NCBI GenBank assembly: GCA_964569425.1
Contig: CAZMVD010000046.1
Location: 1-28,599 of the forward strand
Source: JACQXM01 sp964569425
GTDB lineage: Bacteria > Planctomycetota > Phycisphaerae > UBA1845
Length of the DNA stretch: 28,599 nucleotides
Direction of reading: 5' to 3'
This document shows positions 17,322 through 25,103 of this stretch, one piece after another. The notes under the pieces were generated by a model. That model was not told the DNA's origin. It was given only the letters and a program-made list of their open reading frames with translations, and did no database searches. Numbering within the stretch: position 1 is the stretch's first letter; each line of letters begins with the position of its first letter. The position numbers were made by a program, and so were the translations under genes.

Positions 17322-17459
17322 GTGTGAGAGATTCCGTGTGAGGTTTCAAGTTCTCTTTCGCCAGAGGGCCTTGGGTCGCGCTGATGCGCGAACACCGTAT
17401 CAGCCGACCCGGCCCCGGCGTTGAGAGACCCAGCGCATCAAGAATAAGGATCCTGCCCC

Positions 17460-18188
17460 ATGTACCGTAATAATGGATTCATCACCTGTCTGACCATGGC
17501 GTTGACCGTGACCGGCATTCACTCCGCCCGCGCGCAACATGCCGGAGACTTCTGGGTGGGCCGCGACAACACCGGCAAACTCAAGCTCGGCGGGCGCGCC
17601 CCGGACGAGTTAATTTACCTGCTGCCGGTGTCCGGGCTGATCGAAGGATGGTCGAACAATGATCCCGGCTTTGATCGCCTCGTCACCTCTCAGCCCGCCA
17701 ACAACTTCCTCACGCTCGGTCCCGGCGCGGAGATATCGCTGAAGCTGGTCGATGTCGATCCGGCCTTTCGCGTGATCGACGCGTCATTCTTCGTCCTGGA
17801 GTTGCCGGGCGACGAGACTTATCTCGGCGATTCTCAATTGCACACGCACCTTATCTGGCACGTGGACGCCGACAGTCCTTCGTTCGATCCGCTCCAATGC
17901 CTGTGGGAGGCGACGTTTGTCCTGCTCGACGACGGCTTCACCGGCTATCGCGATTCCGACCCCTTCACGTTGCAGTTCACGCTCACTTTTTCGGGCCCGC
18001 CGACCGGCGACTTCAACGAGGACGGCGTGGTCGATCTCGAAGACTTCGCCCTGATGGAAAACTGCCTCACCGGCCCCGCGTCCGCGGGCATCGGCTGCCA
18101 ATCGGTCTGCCTGGGCGTCTTCGACTTCGACACCGACGGCGACGTCGATCTGCGTGACTATGCGTCATTCCTCGCCAGGTTCCATTGA
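17460..18188 (+). CDS. Exported paralogue 4: shared core domain with dockerin-like tail
   Basis: The product has 242 residues from the ATG at 17460, with AAGGA at 17446-17450 upstream and a signal peptide ending near ARAQ. The core (about 26-176) begins QHAGDFWVGRD and includes VSGLIEGWSNNDPGFDRL, LGPGAEISL and LHTHLIWHVDADSPSFDP. Residues 182-241 form a dockerin type I-like domain with two calcium loops (DFNEDGVVDLEDF and DFDTDGDVDLRDY), the common C-terminus of planctomycete exported proteins; its partner there is not established. No membrane-anchoring tail is present, unlike the three preceding paralogues. The 3' end overlaps the convergent gene ending at 18165 by 24 bases. Confidence 0.88.
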   Translation: MYRNNGFITCLTMALTVTGIHSARAQHAGDFWVGRDNTGKLKLGGRAPDELIYLLPVSGLIEGWSNNDPGFDRLVTSQPANNFLTLGPGAEISLKLVDVDPAFRVIDASFFVLELPGDETYLGDSQLHTHLIWHVDADSPSFDPLQCLWEATFVLLDDGFTGYRDSDPFTLQFTLTFSGPPTGDFNEDGVVDLEDFALMENCLTGPASAGIGCQSVCLGVFDFDTDGDVDLRDYASFLARFH

Positions 18189-20549
18189 CGAGCGCCGCGG
18201 CTCGGCCGTGGTCTTGCTGCGTGTCGGCGACTGGCCACCGGGGCTCGAACGGCCGTCAAGTTCAAACGCATGATGCGTGGGCAGGATCATGAGCGGGACG
18301 CAGTTGCCACCCATGCACACTTGGCCCGGCTGGCAGATCTTCGGCTCGTACACGCAGCGCTGGGTCTTCGCATCGCATCGATCCACCGTGCACGGATTGC
18401 CATCGTTGCAGAACCCATCGCGGCACGGCAGGTGGATCCGCAGCGGCTCAATGTTGAGCGGCTTGATATGCTCACCCGACGGTGTGGCGAGATACGTTGG
18501 AGAGTTGAGGAAATTCGAACGCCGGACGTCGACAGTAAAGGTACCTGAGGTATCCGACGAAGCTTGCAGCAGAAGCGTACCCAGGTAATGTCGTAGTCCG
18601 TCGTCGACAATGCTATCGTCCCACGACTGGAGATACGCGCCCAATGTTAGAAGCGGGGCGTCCGGTAGGAAAAGACTCCACGCATTTTGTTGTCGGTTGA
18701 ATAAGAGGTAGTCGGGCCGATTCAACTCAAGAAAGGCGGACGATTCAGGCCGGCAAACGCCACTTGGCAGACAACTCCCCTGGGAAACGCAGGTGCAATC
18801 GCCCTGCGAATAAAAAAACTGAGTGCAGGGGCACGTCTCTAGGTTTTCCGCACTACAGTCGTCCGCCTGGCACGCGATCGTGGCGAGTTCAAGTTTGCCG
18901 GAACCTCCGCTGAACAGCTTTGTAAGATCAGGACTCCACTCCGCGTTATCGATCCGTGGATAGGGGTGGCACTCGTCGGGCACGCAGAAACTCTGATTAC
19001 AATCAGAATCCCTCACGCAGGACCGAGTCGTACCCGGGCAATGGCCACCGGTACACGAATCTGCCACACCGAGAAGGCAGCTTTGTCCCGAATCGCATCG
19101 TCCAATCGTGGGGCTGTCGTCCCATCCCTCCACAAAGGCCTCCACGCGAATGACGTCGCCCGGTGCGACCTCGCCGGGCGGCAGGTCCTGGGTCGGGCAG
19201 CTTGCGCAGGGGACCCCGTTAACCTCCACCGCCCACAGCGAGAACGTCGGTCCGGCCGGCAGTAACGCCGGCTCGTGCAGGCAGGCGCAAGTGGCACAGT
19301 CCACAATGTCGATCGTATTCGGGTTGCCGTCATTACAGTTCGTTCCCGGGCAGCAAGCTTCGCACGCGCAGGTCCGAGCCGAGCAACTCTGCCCCAGATT
19401 ACAGGGGCGCGGTCGGTGCACGCACACGGGTTCGCCGTTTACACATTCGCACCAGTCATCGCTGCAGCAGTCGCCGTCGTCGCAGGTCGCGCCAATGCAG
19501 CAGGGAATGCAGGTTCCATCGACGCAATCCTGACCCTGCGGACAGGACATGGGGCTGTACTCGCACGAACAGCTATCGCATAGGAGCGTATCGACAGTGC
19601 AGGCGTTCCCATCGTCGCAATCCAATCCCGGGCAGCAAGGCTCGAGATGAATCACCGCCGGCTCGAAACTGGCCGGGCCAATCAGCACACTGCCGATTCC
19701 ATTCAGGAATGTGAAGTTCTCGTCCTCAACCACTCTCACGGTGAATACGCCGGCCGCGGAACCCGAGGGCGTAAGCAGTAACGTTCCAAGATATTTGCGC
19801 TCGTTCTCATCAACTACACCAGGATTCTGTACACTCGCAAGGATCATAATCCATTCGTAGTTCGACTCTCGCGTATACACCAATGGCCCAAGGACCTGCC
19901 GACCAAGAAAAATAAAATCAGTTCGTGCTGGCTCCACAAACGCACTGGCTTGGAGTCCGCAGATACCATCCGCCTCACAACTGCCCGCCCTCGCACACGT
20001 GCAATCGCTGGCGAACTGGTGAAAGTGCGCGCAGGGGCACAGCCCGTCGAGCAGGTTGGCGCAGTCCGCTGCGTCGCACGGTATCCGTGCCGGAAACAAC
20101 TCGCCTTGTGTCCCGCTGCGGTAGGACGCCGCATCGATCGTCCACTGCGCCACAGAGACCTGCGGCCAGGGAATGCACGTACTCGGTATACACTGGCCTG
20201 ATAGGCAATGTGCATTCGCCGTACACAACGTGCCGCTGTCGCTGCAATGCCGCCCGGTACACGTGGACGACCCTACCAGACAGTCTTGGTTGTACCCTGT
20301 CCCCGAACATCGCCCCACAGCCGGGTCGTCGTCCCAACCCTCTACAAACGCGTCGAGCCGGATGACGTCACCCTGACGCACTTCCGACGCCGGGAGATTC
20401 TGGGTGGGACAACTCGGACAAGCCGTCCCGTTGACTTCCGTGATCCACAGCGAAAACGTAGGCGTTTGACCACGGACCGATCCGCCACCCACTGCCAAAA
20501 CAACGCCAAACACGTGCAACCCCAACAAACTTCGATCGTTCAGCGACAT
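18165..20549 (-). CDS. Cys-rich exported protein with an internal ~275-residue duplication
   Basis: The product has 794 residues from the ATG at 20549, with GGGAG upstream and a signal peptide ending near VRGQ. Residues about 31-306 and 434-709 are two copies of one domain (PTFSLWITEVNG with PTFSLWAVEVNG; GDVIRLDAFVEGWDD with GDVIRVEAFVEGWDD; a Cys-rich insert; YLGTLLL in both). Each copy is followed by a Cys-rich stretch of the type CDDGNACTVD / CNDGNPCTVDRC. No transmembrane anchor, dockerin or CTERM tail is visible; the last 40 residues are Pro/Arg/Ser-rich. The repeated domain was not recognised. The tandem-domain layout and the many cysteines suggest an extracellular or cell-wall protein. 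The 3' end overlaps the convergent gene ending at 18188. Confidence 0.85.
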   Translation of the reverse strand: MSLNDRSLLGLHVFGVVLAVGGGSVRGQTPTFSLWITEVNGTACPSCPTQNLPASEVRQGDVIRLDAFVEGWDDDPAVGRCSGTGYNQDCLVGSSTCTGRHCSDSGTLCTANAHCLSGQCIPSTCIPWPQVSVAQWTIDAASYRSGTQGELFPARIPCDAADCANLLDGLCPCAHFHQFASDCTCARAGSCEADGICGLQASAFVEPARTDFIFLGRQVLGPLVYTRESNYEWIMILASVQNPGVVDENERKYLGTLLLTPSGSAAGVFTVRVVEDENFTFLNGIGSVLIGPASFEPAVIHLEPCCPGLDCDDGNACTVDTLLCDSCSCEYSPMSCPQGQDCVDGTCIPCCIGATCDDGDCCSDDWCECVNGEPVCVHRPRPCNLGQSCSARTCACEACCPGTNCNDGNPNTIDIVDCATCACLHEPALLPAGPTFSLWAVEVNGVPCASCPTQDLPPGEVAPGDVIRVEAFVEGWDDSPTIGRCDSGQSCLLGVADSCTGGHCPGTTRSCVRDSDCNQSFCVPDECHPYPRIDNAEWSPDLTKLFSGGSGKLELATIACQADDCSAENLETCPCTQFFYSQGDCTCVSQGSCLPSGVCRPESSAFLELNRPDYLLFNRQQNAWSLFLPDAPLLTLGAYLQSWDDSIVDDGLRHYLGTLLLQASSDTSGTFTVDVRRSNFLNSPTYLATPSGEHIKPLNIEPLRIHLPCRDGFCNDGNPCTVDRCDAKTQRCVYEPKICQPGQVCMGGNCVPLMILPTHHAFELDGRSSPGGQSPTRSKTTAEPRRSSMEPGEE

Positions 20550-20841
20550 GTCAATCTCCCAGAAAAGGTCTGAGCATTCTCCATGACCAACCGCGTCCGC
20601 GAATTTGGCGAGAACGGCACGCCGAGGGCGGGAGCTTGGTCCGTCCTGCCTGCCGCTTCCGCGCGCGTTTCGCCGTAGATATGTCCCCCCAGGGGGGCCG
20701 AAATCTTACAGAAAATCAGAAAAAATCTTTAAGTTATTGTAGGGAAACGAGTTACGGCATCGTGATAGAGTACGAAACCGCGGTAGACGGGGCGCGCAGC
20801 CCCTGGAAATGGGACGAATCGTCGTGGACACCGACCTGCCG
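20550..20841. other. Intergenic region with AT-rich tract and a 13-bp palindrome
   Basis: This lies upstream of the Cys-rich gene at 18165-20549 (minus) and after the thiC remnant. CCCCCC-A-GGGGGG is a perfect inverted repeat at 20685-20697. An AT-rich stretch at about 20700-20745 is conspicuous against the GC-rich surroundings and probably holds the promoter for the minus-strand gene, but no clean -35/-10 pair stands out. Confidence 0.35.
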
Positions 20842-21108
<267 letters not shown>

Positions 21109-21194
21109 GCTTCACAACAGCGCGAGGCACTCTCCATCCCACCCCCCGGCAACAAATCGCCGATCGCGCGAGAGGCGCCGTGTATTAGTCGTCA

Positions 21195-22340
21195 TCATGA
21201 CGATTGCGACAGGAACCGACGGATGTGCTCGACGATCCGGGGCGCCGCCTGCCCATCGCCGTAGGGATTGACCGCTGCAGACATGCGCTGGTACTCGTCC
21301 GGCCGGGTCAGCAGCCGCGATACGTGTTCGACGATGCGTGCAGCGTCGGCCGATGTACAAAGCACCGTGCCGGCCGCAACGCCTTCCGGCCGCTCGGTGA
21401 CGTCGCGCATCACCAGGACCGGTTTACCCAGCGAAGGGGCCTCCTCCTGAACACCGCCCGAATCCGTGAGCACCAGTCGGCAATCCCGCATCAGCCGAAC
21501 GAACTCGCGATACCCCTGCGGCTCGATCAGGCGCACGTTTTCGATGTCACCCAGCAACCTTCTAACCGGTCCCTGCACGTTGGGATTCAGATGGACCGGG
21601 TAGATAAACCGATGATCCCGGAACCGCTCCGCCAATGTGCGAAGTGCCAGACAGATATGCCCGAACCCGTCTCCGAAGTTTTCGCGGCGATGGCCCGTGA
21701 TGAGTACGTAAGGAACGTCGCACCAGTCATCGCCGAGTTCGGCGGCGAGCCGACGATGGATGGATCGATCCATCCCTTCGTCCCTTTGACGGGCGAGTTC
21801 CATGTTCAGCGCGTCGATCACCGTATTGCCGGTCACAAAGACCCGCTCCTCCGCCACCCCCTCGCGCAGCAGGTTTCGGCGCGCCAGGTCCGTCGGCGCA
21901 AAGTGCATGTCGGCCAGGGTTCCAGCCAAACGACGGTTCGCCTCCTCGGGATAGGGAGCACGCAAGTCGCCGGTACGCAGACCCGCTTCGACGTGCCCGA
22001 CCGGTATCCCGCGGTAAAAGCACACCAATGCTGCGACAAACACTGTCGTGGTATCTCCCTGAACCAGCGCCAGATCAACCGCCGTCCGTTCCAACAGTCC
22101 GTCGATGGCCAGGACCAGCCGCGCCGTCAAACCGGCCAGCGTCTGCGCCGGCTCCATGACGCGCAACTCGTGATCCACGCGGAAACCGAATAAATCGATC
22201 ACCGCGTCGAGCAACTCCCGGTGTTGACCCGTCGAGACCACGACGGGCCGAAGGTCGTTGCACCCTGCGAGGGCGGCGACCACCGGCGCCATCTTGATCG
22301 CCTCCGGTCGCGTACCCATGAATACCGCGATGTGGTTCAT
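21195..22340 (-). CDS. wecB: UDP-N-acetylglucosamine 2-epimerase, non-hydrolysing
   Basis: WecB interconverts UDP-GlcNAc and UDP-ManNAc in the cytoplasm, feeding ManNAc-containing surface polysaccharides. The protein has 381 residues from the ATG at 22340, the normal length; the frame is open further upstream, but the family N-terminus HIAVFMGTRPEAIKMAPV starts here. Family motifs are intact: GTRPEAIK, QGDTTTV, GHVEAGLRTGD then PYPEEANRR, ITGHRREN, LTDSGGVQEEA and VTERPEG. It is the last gene of the minus-strand cluster, 50 bases after the oxidoreductase. A perfect 13-bp palindrome CGTCAT-C-ATGACG (21190-21202) covers its stop codon. ManNAc may be modified by the deacetylase or oxidoreductase nearby (inference). 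Confidence 0.95.
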   Translation of the reverse strand: MNHIAVFMGTRPEAIKMAPVVAALAGCNDLRPVVVSTGQHRELLDAVIDLFGFRVDHELRVMEPAQTLAGLTARLVLAIDGLLERTAVDLALVQGDTTTVFVAALVCFYRGIPVGHVEAGLRTGDLRAPYPEEANRRLAGTLADMHFAPTDLARRNLLREGVAEERVFVTGNTVIDALNMELARQRDEGMDRSIHRRLAAELGDDWCDVPYVLITGHRRENFGDGFGHICLALRTLAERFRDHRFIYPVHLNPNVQGPVRRLLGDIENVRLIEPQGYREFVRLMRDCRLVLTDSGGVQEEAPSLGKPVLVMRDVTERPEGVAAGTVLCTSADAARIVEHVSRLLTRPDEYQRMSAAVNPYGDGQAAPRIVEHIRRFLSQSS

Positions 22341-22390
22341 TGATGAAAGTCCGCCGGTGACGCTGCTTGAACCCGGGACACGGAGCGCTT

Positions 22391-23788
22391 TTAATGCACA
22401 ACGCTTGACGCCTGAGTGCCGACCGCCGGATGCCGCGCCTGTCCGGGGAATGGGCATTCTCGAATCTTGGCCGAGGATTCGATCTTTGCACGCTCGTTCA
22501 AGTGCGCCACCGCGCGGTGCGCCAGGCGAACACTGGAATTGAAGGCGGTAATATCCGGATATACCTGCGCCGTCGTCGCTAGCACCAGTCGCGCACCGTC
22601 CTGTGAAAACGCCGGCTTCCGCGCCCCATAGTGGACCGGGTAGATCGGCTCGACAAACGGCGCTCGAAAGACGCGCTCGTCGACGATGTGGCCGCTCGTC
22701 AGCGGCAGATCGGCGTACAGGGCCAGTAATTGCTCGCGCCATCTGGCGGCAATCACCGTGTCGGGTTCCTTAAACAACGCGTCGTTCCGGTCAACGTATT
22801 TCATCAGGTACACCAGGTGGCGGCCGCCATAACGCTCCCGATCGACCAGGGCCGACATCTCCACGATGCCGTCGAATCCCGTTCCGGATTCAACCACCGG
22901 CGCGCAATAAGCGCCGTCCAGCGGTCGATTAAGAAAGAACAGGACATTGACCACGCCTTGAAAAGGAATGGCGGGATCACGATACGCATATTGCAGCGAG
23001 GACCCTTCCGTAAGACGATGGAGCACGGGGAGTGGCACGGTGGATAGAACCCAATCCGCCGTCCGCTCTTCTACGTTGTCGAGTTGCAATCGGATGGGCC
23101 CTGCATCACCGGTCGATGCCGGCACCATTCGTCGAACCGGTGCGCCCGTACGCACGACGCCCCCGTGTCGCCGAATGGAATCCGCCACCGCGTCGATCAG
23201 TCCCTTGTACCCGCATCGCAAAAAGCCTCGCGTGGAATTGTTGCGTTCTCGCCCCAGTCGCTGCCAGATGTACAAAGCCGGAAGATCAGCGGCACAGTCT
23301 CCGAACTTGGCCCGGAACAACGGCTCCCAGAAACGCTGCCAGACAGCGCGCCCGAACAGTCCCGACAGCCAATCAGCCGTCCGAATCCCGTCGAGATCCT
23401 TGCCTTCACCCAGGCGGCGCATCAGAAACGACATCAGCCCCAGACGTAGCCGTTGCGGCAGGCTCAGCGGGGCGAACCGGAGCAAGTCCCACGCCGTGTT
23501 GAATCTGAAGCGGCGACCGCGATGAACAAACGTCATCCTCGTCGGCTTCCAGACCAGTTGGTCCGAAATCCCGACTTCATCGATCAACTCGAGCAGTTCC
23601 GCATCGCTGGGCATGATGCAGTGATAGAAGCACTCAACCCAGCGGTCGCCATAGGAGAAGTATGTGCCCAGCCCACCGAGCTTCTCGCTCGATTCTAGGA
23701 GCGTGACCTTGGCGCCCTCGCGGGCGAGCCGGTGCGCCGCCGCCAGGCCGCTTATGCCGCCCCCCACGACGACAACATTCAGCGCCAT
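22391..23788 (-). CDS. FAD-dependent oxidoreductase (amine oxidase / protoporphyrinogen oxidase-like fold)
   Basis: The product has 465 residues from the ATG at 23788. The N-terminus VVVVGGGISGLAAAHRL with a downstream Glu (LLESSEKLGG) is the FAD/NAD-binding Rossmann motif; GLGTYF follows as in NAD(P)-binding oxidoreductases of the amine-oxidase group. The C-terminal half carries an FAD-side segment (PAFSQDGARLVLATTAQVYPD), though the usual GD motif is not clear. Its ATG overlaps the end of the glycosyltransferase gene by 10 bases, so the two are coupled. Homologues of this type occur in polysaccharide loci, sometimes as sugar-modifying or mutase-like enzymes; the substrate here is unknown. 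Confidence 0.85.
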   Translation of the reverse strand: MALNVVVVGGGISGLAAAHRLAREGAKVTLLESSEKLGGLGTYFSYGDRWVECFYHCIMPSDAELLELIDEVGISDQLVWKPTRMTFVHRGRRFRFNTAWDLLRFAPLSLPQRLRLGLMSFLMRRLGEGKDLDGIRTADWLSGLFGRAVWQRFWEPLFRAKFGDCAADLPALYIWQRLGRERNNSTRGFLRCGYKGLIDAVADSIRRHGGVVRTGAPVRRMVPASTGDAGPIRLQLDNVEERTADWVLSTVPLPVLHRLTEGSSLQYAYRDPAIPFQGVVNVLFFLNRPLDGAYCAPVVESGTGFDGIVEMSALVDRERYGGRHLVYLMKYVDRNDALFKEPDTVIAARWREQLLALYADLPLTSGHIVDERVFRAPFVEPIYPVHYGARKPAFSQDGARLVLATTAQVYPDITAFNSSVRLAHRAVAHLNERAKIESSAKIRECPFPGQARHPAVGTQASSVVH

Positions 23789-24624
23789 ACCACGACCTTA
23801 CCGAGGGAATCGTCTATGGTGGCTTTCATGAACGCCATCGGGCCGGGCGGCGGGGCCAGCCAGTCTCGTATCGCCAGCTTGATGTACTGGCGGATCGTCC
23901 TCCATAGGCGAAGCTTGCTGGTGCCCTGCTTGCGATCGTATCGGAGTACCAGCGGCACCTCGCTGATGCCCGGTTTCCAGTGCCGCAGTTTTAGCAGCAG
24001 TTCGACCATACAGGCAAAGCCACGCTCCTCGATCAGCCGTTGTCCCCAATACGTAGACGCGTTGCGCAGCAGTTCCACTGAGTACGCACGGTAGCCGCTG
24101 GTGAAGTCCTTGAATCCCTCGAGCGGAAAAAGTCCGCGGAACACAATCGCCGCGCCGCGTGACAGGAACCGGCGGAACCGCGGCGCCGTTCGATCATCGC
24201 CGCCCTTGACAAATCGCGAGGCGATCACAATGCGATCGCCTTGCTGAATCCGCTCGATCATGTGTGGGATCAGCCGCACGTCGTGCGTGTCGTCTGCGTC
24301 CATGACTACGGCGACGTCATTGTCCTGTGCCGCCTCGATCACGCTGCGCAGGCCGGTGTGCAGCGCCTGGCCTAATCCCATGTTGACCGAATGCCGCACC
24401 AGGCGCACGTCTAATTTGCCGACTTCGCAACGGGCGGCCTGAGCCGTCCCATCCTCGGAACCGTCATCCACGACCCAAGCCACCATTGGGTTGGCCATTT
24501 CGGACGCCAACTCGGCCAGACGATTCAAGAGCGGTGGAAGGGAATCTACTTCGTTGAACGCCGGTAAAATGACGTGAACGGCGCGCGATTCCGGCACAAG
24601 AATCGAAGGATCCCCGCCCCGCAT
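23779..24624 (-). CDS. Family 2 glycosyltransferase, dolichol-phosphate mannosyltransferase-like
   Basis: The product has 281 residues from the ATG at 24624, supported by GAGAGG upstream; a GTG at 24639 in the same frame is less likely. Motifs are those of GT2 enzymes: VILPAFNEVDSLPPLL, VVDDGSEDGT (nucleotide binding), MDADDTHD (the DxD-like metal site), and SGYRAYS and EVPLVLRYDRKQGTSKL, as in DPM1-type enzymes. No C-terminal membrane segments are present, so it probably works at the membrane surface and transfers a sugar to a polyprenyl phosphate lipid. The lipid-linked sugar could be the donor for the GT-C-like membrane protein encoded upstream. Confidence 0.92.
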   Translation of the reverse strand: MRGGDPSILVPESRAVHVILPAFNEVDSLPPLLNRLAELASEMANPMVAWVVDDGSEDGTAQAARCEVGKLDVRLVRHSVNMGLGQALHTGLRSVIEAAQDNDVAVVMDADDTHDVRLIPHMIERIQQGDRIVIASRFVKGGDDRTAPRFRRFLSRGAAIVFRGLFPLEGFKDFTSGYRAYSVELLRNASTYWGQRLIEERGFACMVELLLKLRHWKPGISEVPLVLRYDRKQGTSKLRLWRTIRQYIKLAIRDWLAPPPGPMAFMKATIDDSLGKVVVWR

Positions 24625-25103
24625 GAATTCGCCTCTCACTTAAAAAGCAATTCTACGACTCGTATATTACGAGTGATCTGGAACCACTTGAGGTTCCTTA
24701 TCTTTACCTCAATCTCGGAATTAAGTCAATGACGCTCCTGCACGCGACCTAGATTTTGCGACTGAATCTCAGTACTTGGCCCGATAACCCAAGACTGTCA
24801 CTATTCGCTTTTGTCTTTGATTTCTGGAGGCCAATGCGGGAGCAACACATCCAATTCTGGATTACATTCCGAAAGCGACTCAGGCCGCCCTTTAATCAGA
24901 CTTACGAGTTGCACTCGTAGGAGTTCACCCGAATTCGGTGCAAATTGCGATTCACGACCAAGTACTCGTAACCCGTGTTTGGAGGTCCTACGAGAAGGGG
25001 AACCCACGAATGTGGCAACCTGCGTGCCGGCCGTATTGCCCCAAACGCCAAAGCGCGGCGGGTCGCGGATTCCGATACGCAGGTACGTGCCCGCAGAGCC
25101 CGC
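24625..25103. other. Intergenic region, AT-richer, with two hairpins and an in-frame continuation of the upstream gene
   Basis: Perfect hairpins ACTCGTA-TAT-TACGAGT (24658-24674) and GGAACC-ACTTGA-GGTTCC (24680-24697) lie before the glycosyltransferase start; they could attenuate or process the operon mRNA. After the TAG that ends the GT-C-like gene (25104-25106), the same frame stays open for about 100 more codons down to a TAG at 24801-24803. This could be a former C-terminus behind a nonsense mutation, a small separate gene (GTG 25007), or chance. The translated piece has no recognised domain. Confidence 0.4.

Noticed and set aside
17322..17424. Continuation of the PEP-CTERM gene frame past the 10-N gap
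   Set aside because: The PEP-CTERM tail should end a few residues after the Arg pair; frame across an unknown-length gap is meaningless.
20685..20697. CCCCCCAGGGGGG as a terminator
   Set aside because: It has essentially no loop and no U tract in either direction; kept only as a palindrome note.
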